From the NCBI RefSeq assembly GCF_028009165.1, contig NC_079241.1, positions 1,488,001-1,552,000 on the forward strand: 64,000 nucleotides of DNA, read 5' to 3'. The DNA is from Akanthomyces muscarius. Its lineage: Eukaryota; Ascomycota; Sordariomycetes; Hypocreales; Cordycipitaceae. Shown piece after piece: positions 35,145 through 47,034 of the stretch (position 1 is the first letter of the stretch; every line of letters begins with the position of its first letter). The notes under the pieces were generated by a model that was given only the letters and a program-made list of their open reading frames with translations, was not told the origin of the DNA and made no database searches. A program made the position numbers and the translations under genes.

Positions 35145-35198
35145 TGGACCCATAATAAGGAGGGTGTTTTTGAAATCACCCTCCTTATTATGGGTCCA
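35145..35198. repeat. perfect inverted repeat, 22-bp arms, 10-base loop
   Basis: Arm 1 (35145-35166, starting TGGACCCATAAT) is the exact reverse complement of arm 2 (35177-35198); the spacer is TTTTTGAAAT. The arms are AT/purine-biased and unlike the flanks. It could be a tiny foldback element, a 3'-end processing structure for the gene just upstream, or the relic of a mobile element. Confidence 0.9.
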
Positions 35199-36558
35199 AT
35201 TCTTTCTAGCTTCTGCCCGGTCTTCCAATGTCGTACGGAACAGATCAAGTCGACAAAACTGCGAATAGGTCGGGATACAAATGACCGAGAGCCCCCTGTC
35301 TCTGTCCCCCCTGGATCGGACCAGTTGCACAATGCAATCAGCAAAAGCCAATTGGAAATCTAGAAGGTCTCGCGTAATTAACGCCTCTATTACTTAGCGG
35401 CGCCGCCTGGCTGTCTCATGCTGCAACGAGAGTGTGATTTCTTTTTGTAAATTTAATAGTGACAGTATGTGAACTTTTGAGAACGTATTCCGATGGATTC
35501 AGCCTCGAGCAAAGACCGAGCAGAGGCCTCTGGCTTTGACACACTTTTTATCCGCCAAGCCCAACAAAATCGCGCGCATTACAGCTGTCAAAGTCAGTGC
35601 TAATCAACCGGCTTCTCAATTCCATATAACTCACAGTGGAGGAGTCCATATGTTCCTTTGCCGCAGATCTAGTAGCTCTGATTCCATGCAACATGTGCTA
35701 CATGCATAATCAATCGGCACGAGTGCTGGGCACGAAAAACAAACTCTAGCCACCTCCATGATTTAGACTATCGGTGCAATACTCTTTTCCTTACAGTCTT
35801 AAGGAAGCTTCAAAAAAAAAAGTACTGCCAGGTATACGTAGCATCTTGTTACGGTGTTTGCTTCCTCTGAAGTTGGACAACAAAGCCATTTCGGCGTGCA
35901 GTGATTCGGCAACTTTCTCCTTTCTGTAAGACCGAGTTTGCTCAAGCAACGATAATTAGCTATACCAAACGGAAAATCTACTCGCGATTATGAATAACAT
36001 ATCCGCAGCTGGTTACTCACGATAATCTCTTACACATTCTCTTTCGTCTCAAGCAGCGGGAAAGCAGTTCTTTGTACATCGCGAATCGTGCCGCCACTGT
36101 CCACCCGAAATGCATCGGCGAGGAGATTTTTTCACTTGAAAAGTTGGCGCAAGTATTGGTCTTGTCGTGTTATTGGCAACCTGCCTCTGACACTCCGTAA
36201 ACCACCCTTTCCACGGACAAGCAAAAACCACTTTGCCACTTACTTTCAATAGGAAGACGCCAAAACGGCCAGTTTCAGACTTTATATAAGTATGAGAAGA
36301 TGTCTGACAAAGGTTTCTCTTCTGTTCACGCACAGTTGCAGTGAACTTTAACTTACTACAATCGACACAACAATCTACAAGAATACAGGTAAATTGATAT
36401 CCAACACATCTGAAGCTTGGTCAATAACTTCTCGATTAGACTCAACATATCATTTACGGCTCAGCCAGAAATCCATTTAAGGTCGGTACCAATTCGTCAG
36501 CCTCCCCAAAGCGTCAACTTCTAAAATCGTCGCTGAGACTGACCGAGATCAAACCAAG
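35199..36558. other. AT-rich intergenic region
   Basis: About 1.36 kb of lower GC content than the flanks. It has poly-A/poly-T patches and no supported coding sequence. A degraded element is possible but I could not identify one. Confidence 0.55.
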
Positions 36559-37041
36559 ATGCCGAAGCATTCGCCTCGGTCTCAAAAGAAGAGCGTGGAG
36601 GACGCAGAAGTGCTGGTAAAATCATGACTGGAAACCGAATTCTTGCTTTGAAATGGAAAGCTGACACCAGCGAATCCTTAGATCATGTCGGCCCCCCATA
36701 CGGCGCCAGGACGCAAGATCCAAGTCAGCGCAAAGACGGCGAAAGTCTTTGCAAAGCTCTTTGACAAGGCCCGTCAACGTCGTGTTCTGGGCTGGGAGAG
36801 CTTCAAAATGGCCATGGGGGAACTCGGGTTTTGTGTTACGCCGGAGAAGGCATCCCGAAGCATTTTCAAGCAGCCGGCAAGCCTGGGGCGCCGGGGGGGC
36901 AAGTCCGTGATAGTCAGGAGGCCTAATGGAGGCCGATGGGACTCCCGCGGAACGACTCGATTGGGCGGAAAACTTGCGGGCGTGTTTGGATGGAATAAAA
37001 ACACATTTGAAACGGCCTCACTCAGTACTGCAACTGATTGA
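36559..37041 (+). CDS. small HicA-like (mRNA-interferase fold) fungal protein
   Basis: Two proposed exons, 36559-36615 and 36682-37041. The donor is GTAAAA; a branch-like GCTGAC lies in the intron before the acceptor CCTTAG; phase zero; 138 residues. The second exon alone is a full frame from ATG 36685. KTAKVFAKLFDKARQ, WESFKMAMGELGF and a later RRPNG...RLGGKLAGVFGW resemble the W-x-D/S-F, GF and terminal GW pattern of a C-terminal domain widespread in fungal hypothetical proteins and compared with HicA. In those proteins the domain usually ends a much longer chain, so this copy is short and may be a remnant. Activity is not claimed: a catalytic His in the HicA position is not obvious. Confidence 0.5.
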
Positions 37042-37417
37042 TGCATAGAGAGCGGGCAATAAAAAAAGCATGGAGGATGGTTTTGTATTTAGAGCATATA
37101 GAGTAGACTGAATAGAGTAGATATTTTATTGTTAACAGCAACTGCCATTGAAATTCTCATGGAAACAATTACATTACACGTTGTAGTTTTGGGCAGTGAT
37201 CTCCGAGGTGTTTAGGAGTAGATGAGTGAAAGGTATGTCGATACGTCGGTGTATTCTCCAATAAATAAAGTTTCGTAAATTTTCCATCATCTAATTAACA
37301 ACATTTTCATTCTTCATTCTTTTTTTCCACAAGTATGTAACGGAGGGTTTTAAAAAAGCACGCCGCGCTATGGTGCAAATAAATCGACGAAGCCATTCTC
37401 GACGAGCGACATGTTTC
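37042..37417. other. intergenic, convergent gene ends
   Basis: About 375 AT-rich bases between the HicA-like gene (+) and the minus-strand membrane protein gene. Nothing else is seen. Confidence 0.6.
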
Positions 37418-38665
37418 TCAGCTCATGGACGTGCTGCTGTACCGACACATGCAGCTCCCGCCCGCCGCCTGTATGTCCGCGATGCTCTTCCCCTGCTGGT
37501 CAACGCACACAGGGTCCCCAATCGTCGAGTTCTTGTACTGCGCCACCTCAAAGTCGCCCGGCCACGGCGCATACTGCGACGGGTGGCTCGGCGCCTCGAA
37601 CGGCTGCCCGCCGCGGCGGCGCGTCCACAGCGTGGCCTGGAATACGGTCCCCGTGTACGTGCAGCGGGCGACGCGGCTCCCCGGCGCGCCGGCGTCGGTG
37701 GGCACCACCGTCTTGTTGGTGGAAAAGGCAAACGTGAGGCGCTCCGTGGGCTGGTCGGCGTCGAGCATCGTGGCCGCCAGGTTGGCAAAGTCGGGCGCAA
37801 AGGGGTTCTCGGCGCCCGAGACGTAGTAGCTGCGCGGGCCGGTGGCCTGCAGCGTCCAGTAAAAGGTGGCGCGCCCGCCGATGCTGCTGCCGCCGCTGGC
37901 GGACTCGGGGTAGCACCGCCAGGAGGTCGCGCGCGAGGTGCAGCCGGTGCTGTTCTCGCGGAGATATGTGTCGAAGCTGTACGAGCCGGCGGGGAAGACG
38001 GCGTTGGCCGAGCCGCCCGAGGACGACTTGCTGCCGGATTTGCCGCTGCTGTGAAAAGAGACCCGTGTAAGTGAGATGCTCAGCAAGCCCTGATTTTGCG
38101 TTATGGCAACCTACCTTTTGCTCAGTCCAACTGCAAGTCCAATGGTGAGAGCAGCAACAATGGCAGTGAAGACACCCACGAGAATCATGAACCGGCATCG
38201 TCTCTTTCTGTGGTCGATCCACTCCTTTTCGTCCTCTGGCTCCTCCGCCTCGGCCATATTTTGCGGCGTCACCGACCCGCGTGGGCTGTGAAACTCATTC
38301 GTCTCCGCGTCCGACGCAGTCATCTTGAACGGGGAAATCGGCGGGGACATTGGCGATGTCGGCGTCGGGGGCACAGACGGATGCGGACTTCCATCCGGCG
38401 ACACGTACGGCGTCGGTCCGCTGCCGCTCGGGGGGAAGCCGCCGGGGGGCAGGCTGCGGCGAGGGTTCTTTTGCGGCACACGCAGCGGGACCTTGGGCAA
38501 GGCGCGATTGATCTCGCCCGTCTCTGTGAGGCGCGGCAGATGGGCGATGCTTGCTATGGACGCCCGCGAGCTCGCCGAGCTGTCCATGGTCGAACGTCTG
38601 TGGTGGTGTGACATGTTGGACGCCGGCTTCACTGCTATCCAGCAGCAGTCCTCAATGCTGCCCAC
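37418..38665 (-). CDS. single-pass (type II) membrane protein with Cys-containing extracellular domain
   Basis: Two exons, 38665-38115 and 38048-37418, with donor GTAGGT and acceptor TTCACAG; about 393 residues. A Pro/Ser-rich cytosolic N-terminus of about 155 residues is followed by a basic stop (HRKRRCRF) and one transmembrane helix (MILVGVFTAIVAALTIGLAV). A short Ser/Gly linker leads to a C-terminal domain with YSFDTYLRENSTGCT, SWRCYP and FYWTL motifs plus several cysteines. This plan matches fungal proteins often labelled 'Tat pathway signal sequence domain protein'; the label is historical and does not imply Tat export. Function is unknown. An alternative start ATG is at 38611. Confidence 0.75.
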
Positions 38666-40749
38666 CGCAAAAGCTTTTTTCTTCTCGTCCTTTGTTAGAA
38701 GCCTTTACTTTCAACACAAGATGGAAAAGGGATTGTAGCGAGGAAAGCAAGAGGCGAAAACAGTGAGATGGCGATATGTTATAGAGAAGAGGCAAACGGT
38801 GGTGTAATGAGGAATCTTCTCCCGAGGCTCGAATTTGCCCGAGACAGCAAGAAGAAAAACGAGAAAGGTGCCGTGGCCAGGGTATATTCTTCGGGGTTAT
38901 TAGGGAGACCAGGCAACTGCGAATGATTATAAGACGAGGAAGAGAAACAGGTCCAGCCACATGGGAGGCAAGGTCTATTAACAATGAAATTGTCCAATGT
39001 CTTTCCAACAAGCCCGCAGTGGGAAGCCGCCGCCCCCGCGGCCCGTTATGAACAGGCAAAAGAAAACCAGACATGTGGAAATTTGAAGCGCAGGCAGCGT
39101 TGGACCGAAGCCAAGACTACAGCAACCCGGCCTGAAGCTAAAAAAGAGACAATCATCCTCTGAGACATTGGGTAAATTGCGTGTGGTGGCCGCGGGAGAG
39201 CGGAAGGGGTGGTGGATGTCATGGAGCGGTGTCACCTGGACAGAACGGTCGCATAAGAGGACATGAAAATATTGTCTAGTCTTTTTTTGGTCATATTGCT
39301 GGAATCTATTCCGCAGCATCGTCCGATTTGGGCTTTACATGCAGAGGTGATGCCATGCGCGCGGCCCAAGAGACAAGCATGCTCGCCAGCTCACGGGCAT
39401 TTCCCCGCTCCGTGTAAGTCGTTGCTTTTTTCCCTCTCGAGTACCGCCCGACGTGGCACAGCATGGCGGAGGAGGCGCCGCCACACGAAAAAAGAACCAG
39501 GGAAAATCCCAATTACCAGTCAAACAGTGAGAAATCTCGATCGATCTATATTGCTCCCCCGGATTCGCAGCCAGGGCATGTGTGCATAGCCTGGAAATAG
39601 CAGCTCTGGGAGCTGCCCTCGATATCACTGGCGCACCAGCTGCATCCCTCCCAATCTCGGACCCCTTTATCATCTGGCGGGCCGACTCTTCTCTCAAGTT
39701 CGTCCAGGGTGAAAGCTCACTAGATCCAAGGGCGTTTCTTTGGTTCCCGTCCAGCCAGTCTTGTATTCGCAGCTTCTGAGACTGTGTTTCTGGGCCTTGC
39801 TTATTAGTGAACCCATCGTCCTGCCCTTTCGAGTGGGAACTTGACACCACCCTGGTCCCATTACTTTCTTTTTTTATGCCTTCTTCCTTTTCTACTCTAC
39901 TCGCACGCCATTTTTGGCATTTGCTTCGGGGTCCACGTTTCTTTTGACGGACTAGACTGGCGTGACTGGTCGCCTACTGGTGGCCACCCAAACCAAAAAA
40001 AAACCTGTAAATTACCTGCTCCGTTTTCTTGCATTCTCTAATATGACGGCGCATAACATTGGAACTGAGTGGTCGGGTAAAAATAGATTGGTAATTTTTG
40101 CAAAAAACACTACCCCACTGGCCACCGTGCAGCATTATCACTAGAGCCGTCCGCTCTGGGTATAGACACGCAGCCCGGGGAAACGAGCATAATTGGCCCC
40201 TTCTTGATTCCTCATAAGCATGGCCAAGTACCAGAAGCGGCATTGACCTTTCGTCCATCTTGAGAGATCTGTGCCTTGCATATGATTCGGGCCTATCTAC
40301 GGATACAATGGCCAAGTTTCTCATCGTCTGCCCATGTAGTCTGATTCTTTTCTCCAGCCGTGAGCTATCTATGCAGTTGTGGCTGAAGGTGAGTATTAAG
40401 CGTGATAGAGAAAAAAGAAACACCAAGGCGATCTGTCTCTGGTCAGCTTGGCCTCCGCCTCGCATGCCAGCACTGGGGTCCGAGGAAAGAAGAAAGCTCA
40501 TGACGAATGCGCAACATGCTTCTCTCTTGCATGGCCACCTCACCAGGCATCCAAGACATACATGCATCTACACACATTGAGAAAAGAAGCCTTCCTTCTT
40601 CGTCCCGTTTCGGTAATCATGCTCATGTATTCGTTGGTATTTGTTTTCTCTTCTTCGGCTACAAAAGGCGCCCGCCATACATACAGATACAAGATTTCTG
40701 CCTCTATAAACAAAGATGCAAGTTCTACATCCGCTCCTCTGCCCGTTGT
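38666..40749. other. intergenic region
   Basis: About 2.1 kb between the start of the type II membrane protein gene (-) and the stop of the ABC transporter gene (-). The longest frames (171 and 197 codons, minus strand, 39335-39850 and 39974-40567) have scattered residues without domain logic, and I leave them uncalled. Confidence 0.5.
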
Positions 40750-43318
40750 CTAGGCGGGTGTAGCTTCCACCGCTTCTTCACCGGTAGCCTCAGACATTTC
40801 GACGTACTCGGGTGCATCCAGCGACTCACCCTGATCCGTCCACACCGCCGCCAGCTCCTTGTCGATGTCTTCTCGCCTTTGCTTCCACTCGTCAACCTGT
40901 GCCAGCCTCTCGCGAATCTCCTGCAGCTCCTTCTCCACCTGGAGCTTCTCGCGCTCGGTGCCGATGCGGTCAAACTCCCATTCGTCGCCAGTCTCCCCCT
41001 GTCCAAGGACCAAGTTGTAAGTGTGGTACTTTTTGAGAGACGCGCGGGTCGAAATTGTGATGAGAGCTAGAGGAGAATCAGATTAGCATTTGCAGTTATT
41101 GGGACAGAAAACAAGTCAACTTACTGATGCCCTTCTCCTTGCACATTTCGTAGAGAAGTCCTTCGACATCGCTAGACACGGCACTGGTACCCTCGTCGAT
41201 GATGGCGTACTTGGGTTCGTGGTACAGCAAGCGAGCAAAGCCCATGCGTTGCTTCTCACCGCCACTCAGCACATCCTTCCATTCCTTGCGTGTGTCCCAG
41301 CCACCCTCGCGATCGGGCAGGTATCCAAGCTTAGCCTCGTCCAGGACGCGTTTCAAGTCGTCCTCAGATTTGCGCTTCAGGCGCATGTCCATGTGGCCGT
41401 CGGGGTAGATGACCTGATCGCGGAGCGTGCCAGGGCTGAGATACGGGCGCTGAGGCAGGAACATGACGCCATCTTCACCGATACTCTTGGGGCGGCTGAC
41501 CAAACCGCGGTATACGGGCCAAAGGCCAGCGAGAACTCTCGCAATGGCGGTCTTGCCGACGCCATTCGGTCCAGATATAAGCAAGTGCTCGCCGCTGCGG
41601 ACAATCATGGAAAGCGAGTCCACCAGCTCATCGCCGCCCTGAGGCCAAAGGCTAGGGGCAACAATCGGGACTTGCTCAAAGCGGACACCGTCGAAGCCCT
41701 TTTGAATAGTTCCTTGGACGTCAGAGAGCGAATATAGCTCGTTTTGGGCATTTCGCAGGTAGTAGGCATCCGCGTGGACTCTGTGCAGAGTGGAAATGAG
41801 GGTGTATACACGGCTAGTGTAGCCAGCAAGCTCAGCTAGGTCCTTGATGGAGTACATCATACGACCACCGGCGTCAGCTAGCGAAAGCATGAGGCGCTTG
41901 TTGGTGATGAAATCCTTCATGCGGTTGTGTTGACGGCCGCCTTTTTGGGCGTTATCAGCCATCTCCGACAGCCCTCCGACGCCGCCCCAGGCCGGTAAAA
42001 AGACAGGCAGCGAAGCCAAAAGGTAGCCGTAAGCACTCCAGCTGTACTTGAGGATAAAGTCTTCAAGAATGTTGTAACGGATCTTGAGCATATATATGCC
42101 CTCCATCCAGCTCTTGAGCGACTTGTACTCCTTGTTTAAAAAGGCCTTTTCCGTTTCAGCCCCGCCGTAGAACGCAACTTCTTCGGCGTTGGCAATTAGA
42201 CGAGCGTGGAGACTGCGGAAGTCGCCCTCTTTGCGGCCCTCTACAGCTTTGAGTTTTCCGAATGGAGGAGACAATCTGCGGAGGATGCTGGCGGTGAGGA
42301 AATAGTTGCTCATCAGCCCAGTCAGGGCCAAAGGTCCCAGAGATCGGTATAATTGGAAGTTAAAGACGCAGAGGTCAATAAACGGCTTTCCGAGAGAGGA
42401 GTAAAGATTTGCCGCGGCCGCGCAAAAGAGGGTGAGATCTTGTGTGATGAACTGATCGGCTCCTTGGCCAATCCCGCCGTCGAGATTGGACAGCTTGTAG
42501 TAGTTCATATTCTCGTTGAGGTACAGGTCGTGGATATATCTCGTTAGTCTCGTGCGGAAGGCAATAGACACCTTGGATTCGAGAAACTTGATGGCAGCAT
42601 TCGTATAAGATGCAAACCCTCCAAGACCGAGCCACTGTGATAGACATGGTTAGAACAAATGCGCGTACGAAAGTACTTGTCGACTAACCTTTCCAATACC
42701 CCAGGCGAAAGCCTTGCCGTTTCCGGCAACCAGGTCGCGCACGATTTCACCATCTAAACGCGCAACGACGAGTGAAAGATAGGTTCTTAGAATAAGGAAG
42801 AGGCCATGGCTGAGTAGCAGACCGGCTTCTTTGCTAGTCCAGCGAGGGATCATGATACTCATGAGGCTGAGGAACTGGTGGAGGAACGCCAGGTTCAGAC
42901 CAGGCTTGGTCTGTGCTGAAGGCACTGTTGCGTCGCCCAGGCCAGAGACACGAGGCGGGTTGAGAAAGAGCCGTCGATGAGCTTCGAAAGTAAGAGGCTT
43001 GGTGGTATTGATGGTGACTTTGGAGGTGCCTTGCTTGTACGGGACGTAGATTGTGCGCGACCCATCCTTGTTATGCAGCCACGAGTTGGTGCGGACCAGC
43101 TTGCGACCCTGCTCATTTTCCTGCGAGCTCCTCTTCCACCAGCGGCGAGTGCCTTCGGCTCCGACAATGATGGAGGCAATGAGGGCGAGGGTTGCGAGGA
43201 TGCGCGTTGCGCGGGAGCTATTGCTGAATCGCGACTTGGCAGCACCAGTCCACTTTTCGAAGAAGGCCGCGATAGCCTGCTCGGCAGCAGTGCCACGCAG
43301 CGTCGACTGCGCAGCCAT
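40750..43318 (-). CDS. peroxisomal ABCD half-transporter (Pxa1/Pxa2-like)
   Basis: Three exons, 43318-42689, 42634-41125 and 41066-40750, with consistent phases; 818 residues. An N-terminal membrane region (residues about 30-400) contains the ABCD-type EAA-like loop (DQFITQDLTLFCAAAANLYS). A single nucleotide-binding domain follows: Walker A SGPNGVGKTAIARVLAG, signature LSGGEKQRMGFARLL, Walker B with switch YAIIDEGTSAVS. The C-terminus is a charged coiled coil (about 60 residues). Known: ABCD half-transporters dimerise in the peroxisomal membrane and import very-long- and long-chain acyl-CoA for beta-oxidation. Which yeast paralogue (Pxa1 or Pxa2) it matches cannot be decided by eye. The ATG at 43351 would add 11 residues. 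Confidence 0.9.
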
Positions 43319-46300
43319 GATAGCGACACTGGTAAGAGATGTGCGAGGCACCAGGGCCGGGCTCTGGTGAGGTTGGCGGAACCCTCTTAGCAGATGACGG
43401 AAACGATCGAGGACATGGGCCCGCTCCGAACTATGGCAATTGGCGATTTAGGTGGGCGGAAGTGTAAGCACGATGAGTCGATGCAGGAAACCGGGCGCAA
43501 GGAGATAAATCGTCTGAAGCAGCAACAGAGGGTTGGATGGCAAGAGGAAATGGGCAAAAGCCAATTGGTCGGAGGATGATGTTCAACTTGGCGACCAGAC
43601 ATGTGAACGGCCTAGTGCAGCCTATCCGAGGCACGTCAAACGGGTCCCCGCTGACTGCAGCCAGAAACTGGTGGAGCTCGCAGCGGCCGTCCCAGTCCGG
43701 GGCAGTCACATGATTCTGGAGAAGGTCTGGAGAAGGCTTGGAGAAGCTGCAAGCTTACTGTTCCAGCCTCGACGGACGGGAGCGTTGCAGCGTCGTCAAG
43801 ATTCGCTACCAAGCTTGCTTGTATAAGAGGCGATGGCTAGTGATGAAATAATCTCATCCTTATCGAAGTTGACCTGACCCGTCTCTTCCCACTATCCCCA
43901 CCTCAACCTCTTTGCCGCGTGACTCTCGACGTGCAAACAGCGGGCGCATCGTACAGAGTTAACATGTGCTGATAATCGTCGAGCGAAGCAGCCTTGCCCC
44001 GTATCTGACACCAGTGGACAGAGTACAGATCGCAACGTCCAGCATTGCGAAGCTGGCTGCGACGAATTAGGAGTCGTACTGGCTGCCAGAGGACGCCCGG
44101 TTCATCGGCCCGCCGCCACACCTTCCCCTCCCCTCAATAGTACCGTTTCTTTGCAGGTGCCATGGCCATCGCAATTGGGCATCGTATTTACTCCTACCGT
44201 GTTGGCAGCTAAAGAGCCATTCAGCAGCGACTGGAGCCAAGGTCTCAGGAACGCAAAGCGCCTTTACGCCACTCCGTTTTGTCTCGTATGGCAAGCGCTG
44301 GTACGGGAATATCATCAGTCAATGTGAAGCTTGGCCAATGAGTTGCGCCAGTACACGATGACCGTTCGCGTACAGATCTCACCACTGACAAGTTACAGCA
44401 CGGCTGCTCTTGTCGAAGTCGGTCTTGACATGCTGTTGATCGGTCGCGCTCCGCTGAAAGTACGGACCACACCCACAGTACCCAGTAGTGTACTACTGGC
44501 TACCTTGCCGTTGGATCTCTACATCTCTTCTGTAATAAGAGTTCGGCGCGACGTGTGATATAGCACTTTCCCGGACGATTTCTCCTCAACTCGCCCAACG
44601 GAGCCTGATCCGGAGACCCTGTCAAAGGCTCTGCGGGGTCACCCTTTTCCACAACACGATGAGTCCATGTCTCTGACTGGTCACAGCTGGGCATTAGCAG
44701 CCATTGTTAAAGTGGCATCACGAACGCCGGGCGGCAACAGAGCCAATCAAACCAGTGTTGGAGGCGGGGGGGCCAATGTCGCTGTGTGCCGAGACCCAGA
44801 TGATGGCATGCCTGACACCTGAAATGGCTGCACCACGGCAAATTACTGGATGCTCCAACGTCCAGGTACAGTTTTGCAGCGGACAGAGTAGCGAAGACAG
44901 ACCGTCGATCAATCGCAGCGCATGAGTCTAAAAGTGGCATGTAACAAACTTTGCTTCTTGTCCAGTGTGTTCATATTGGTCCGACCTTCAGCCAATGAAG
45001 TCGATCCCCCCACCAGATTCAAGCTGCCAGTGAGCGTTGAAGGTGTGCTTGGACGAAAGTTAGCGCCCAGCATCTTGCAGCTTTCATGGGCGGGCGGCTT
45101 GACGTGTGGTGTGGACGCCACAGGACTCAATTTACCAAGCAGCCAGCCACCCAGCCCACGTTGTGTGCGGCTTTGGAGTGACTTCAAGGAAAGAAAGAGT
45201 TTAAAAGCAGCATTTGGACAAAGGAGCTAGTGGCAACTAAAGACGGTGCTTGTACAAAGTATTACTGCGAACCGCAAGCACACACTTGAGAGTTCACGCA
45301 GCTACTAGTAATTGTTAGCACACGGACTAACGAAAGGCACTGGGACGGGCGGAGCCGCCTGTCGAAGAAAGGTTGCACATTGCGTCGCATTGCGGCATCT
45401 CACGCGTGAACGTCACCGGGACCAAAGTACAGGCAATGTGCCAGACAGGTAGGGCCGAGAGGTGATGACGGGTGTGGATGTGGATTGGTGTCTTGTCGGA
45501 AGCTCATCACGGCGTAATATAGAATGCAGTGTGCAGAGGCATGGTTGTTCGCAGGTGGCATTGGGTGTCATTGATGAGGTCGACAGAGGAGGACAGGAGG
45601 TACTTCGGGGTACAAGTGCTGCTACCACTTCCACTACGTAAAAGCTCACAGTGCGCTGTAAAGTGCCTAGCCACCGTTACAGGGGGGCTAGTCGGTCACC
45701 CAGGCAGGCTGCGAGCACAGCTTCCGCGCTCGCTCCTTTTGCTTGACAGTCAGTCTGAGTCTCGCACGATAACAGCGGTTCCAATAATGGCGCTCTGTTG
45801 CTGGGAAATTAACAAGACGGTCCTCCACTCTTGTTTCCCGCCAGCCCAGCCCAGCGCACGGCGTAATTTACACCTGGCAACTGGCTGTGGTACCCCAGGC
45901 GCCGCTCAGGGGAGACGCCTGTAGAAACGTAGCAGCAGCCCTGTAGCGCCTCCAAGTCCAAGTGGCCCTGGCTCACGGGAAGCCGGGGGCTGGCCTATCA
46001 GTATCGAGTCCTGGTGCTGGTCTAATCTCATGAGGAACCCCACTCACACCGACCGGCCCTCCTCCACGGCCCTCTCTTGTCTTCTGGCGGACCAGTGGGC
46101 AACAGGAGTACCTGAAGGTACCTCGAGAAGAGCACGACCCGGGGCCCCCAGCAGGTTCACTTCCAGCCCCCCCAGCACAGCTAGTGCATCCCCTAGCACG
46201 TCCTCTCTTCCCGCAGGAAATCCGGCTACTGCCCACTGCCCACTGCCCGCGCGCTGCACACTGTACGCTGCCTTTGTCGGGCCCCATCGTACTGGTCCTC

Positions 46301-46822
46301 CCAGCCCCAGCCCAGCTCCTCCTGTGCCTGCCTCTTTGCCTGCTGCTCTCAACCACCTCCATCCCGCTCCACGGCCCTTCATTTTCCTGGCGCCACGAGC
46401 CTCCCCCATCCATCCTCCGATACGCCGCATCCCGTCCCCCTCCGTATCCATCTCGCGACTCACCGTCGTCGTCGTCGTCCATCGTCAGAAGCAGACGCCG
46501 CGCATCTGTCTCGTCGCTGCATCTAGGGCCTGCTTCCACCTTCGCCAACCTTGACCGCACATGCTGCCATTGGCCCCAGCCTAGCTAGCGCTCCCATCTC
46601 GCACCAGGCCTCACGTCTTCGACGCCTCGATTTCATTACCACGACCTCGACGCGATCTGCCGACAGCTATCGTTTGAGTTGTGCACCGTCACCGCCTCTC
46701 TTGTGCGAATATCCGTCCAGACCTCGTGTCTCGACCATTCCCATCGCATTTGGTAGGGCTGGCTCTGTCACCCGCCTTGGGCTCGGACTGCGTGCGCTTG
46801 TCCAGCCCAATTGCTAGTTGAC
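43319..46822. other. long intergenic region upstream of the phosphatase gene
   Basis: About 3.5 kb with no supported gene. From about 46.0 kb it becomes strongly C/T-rich, with a GTC repeat near 46464-46480, as in long fungal leaders. The open frames there are low-complexity Ser/Pro on one strand and Gly/Arg on the other, typical of chance frames in pyrimidine-rich DNA. Confidence 0.55.
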
Positions 46823-46947
46823 GTGAGTTTTCATCTCCTCCTCGACATCTTTGCGCTTGTCGTAGCAAGTTGTCGATCCAGCGCAGACTGCTGGACATTC
46901 ACATGTTTTGCTATAGTGCATGTCGCTAACTTGCCCGCTATCAATAG
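46823..46947 (+). other. putative 5' leader intron of the Psr1-like gene
   Basis: Donor GTGAGT at 46823, branch-like GCTAAC at 46925-46930 and acceptor ATAG ending at 46947 define a 125-base intron, 87 bases before the phosphatase ATG. It is inferred from signals. Confidence 0.55.
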
Positions 46948-47034
46948 CTCGCTGCAACACTGTGCCCTAACCAGCGCCACCAACATTTACACCACCGATG
47001 CGAAGCGTCATACAGCCATAAAGAAGGCAAAAAT

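Noticed and set aside
39974..40567. 197-codon minus-strand frame
   Set aside because: No recognisable domain and no promoter signal. Its Cys and Trp residues do not follow any pattern.
45973..46560. 195-codon minus and 174-codon plus frames near 46 kb
   Set aside because: They are low-complexity translations of a pyrimidine-rich leader, upstream of the phosphatase start.
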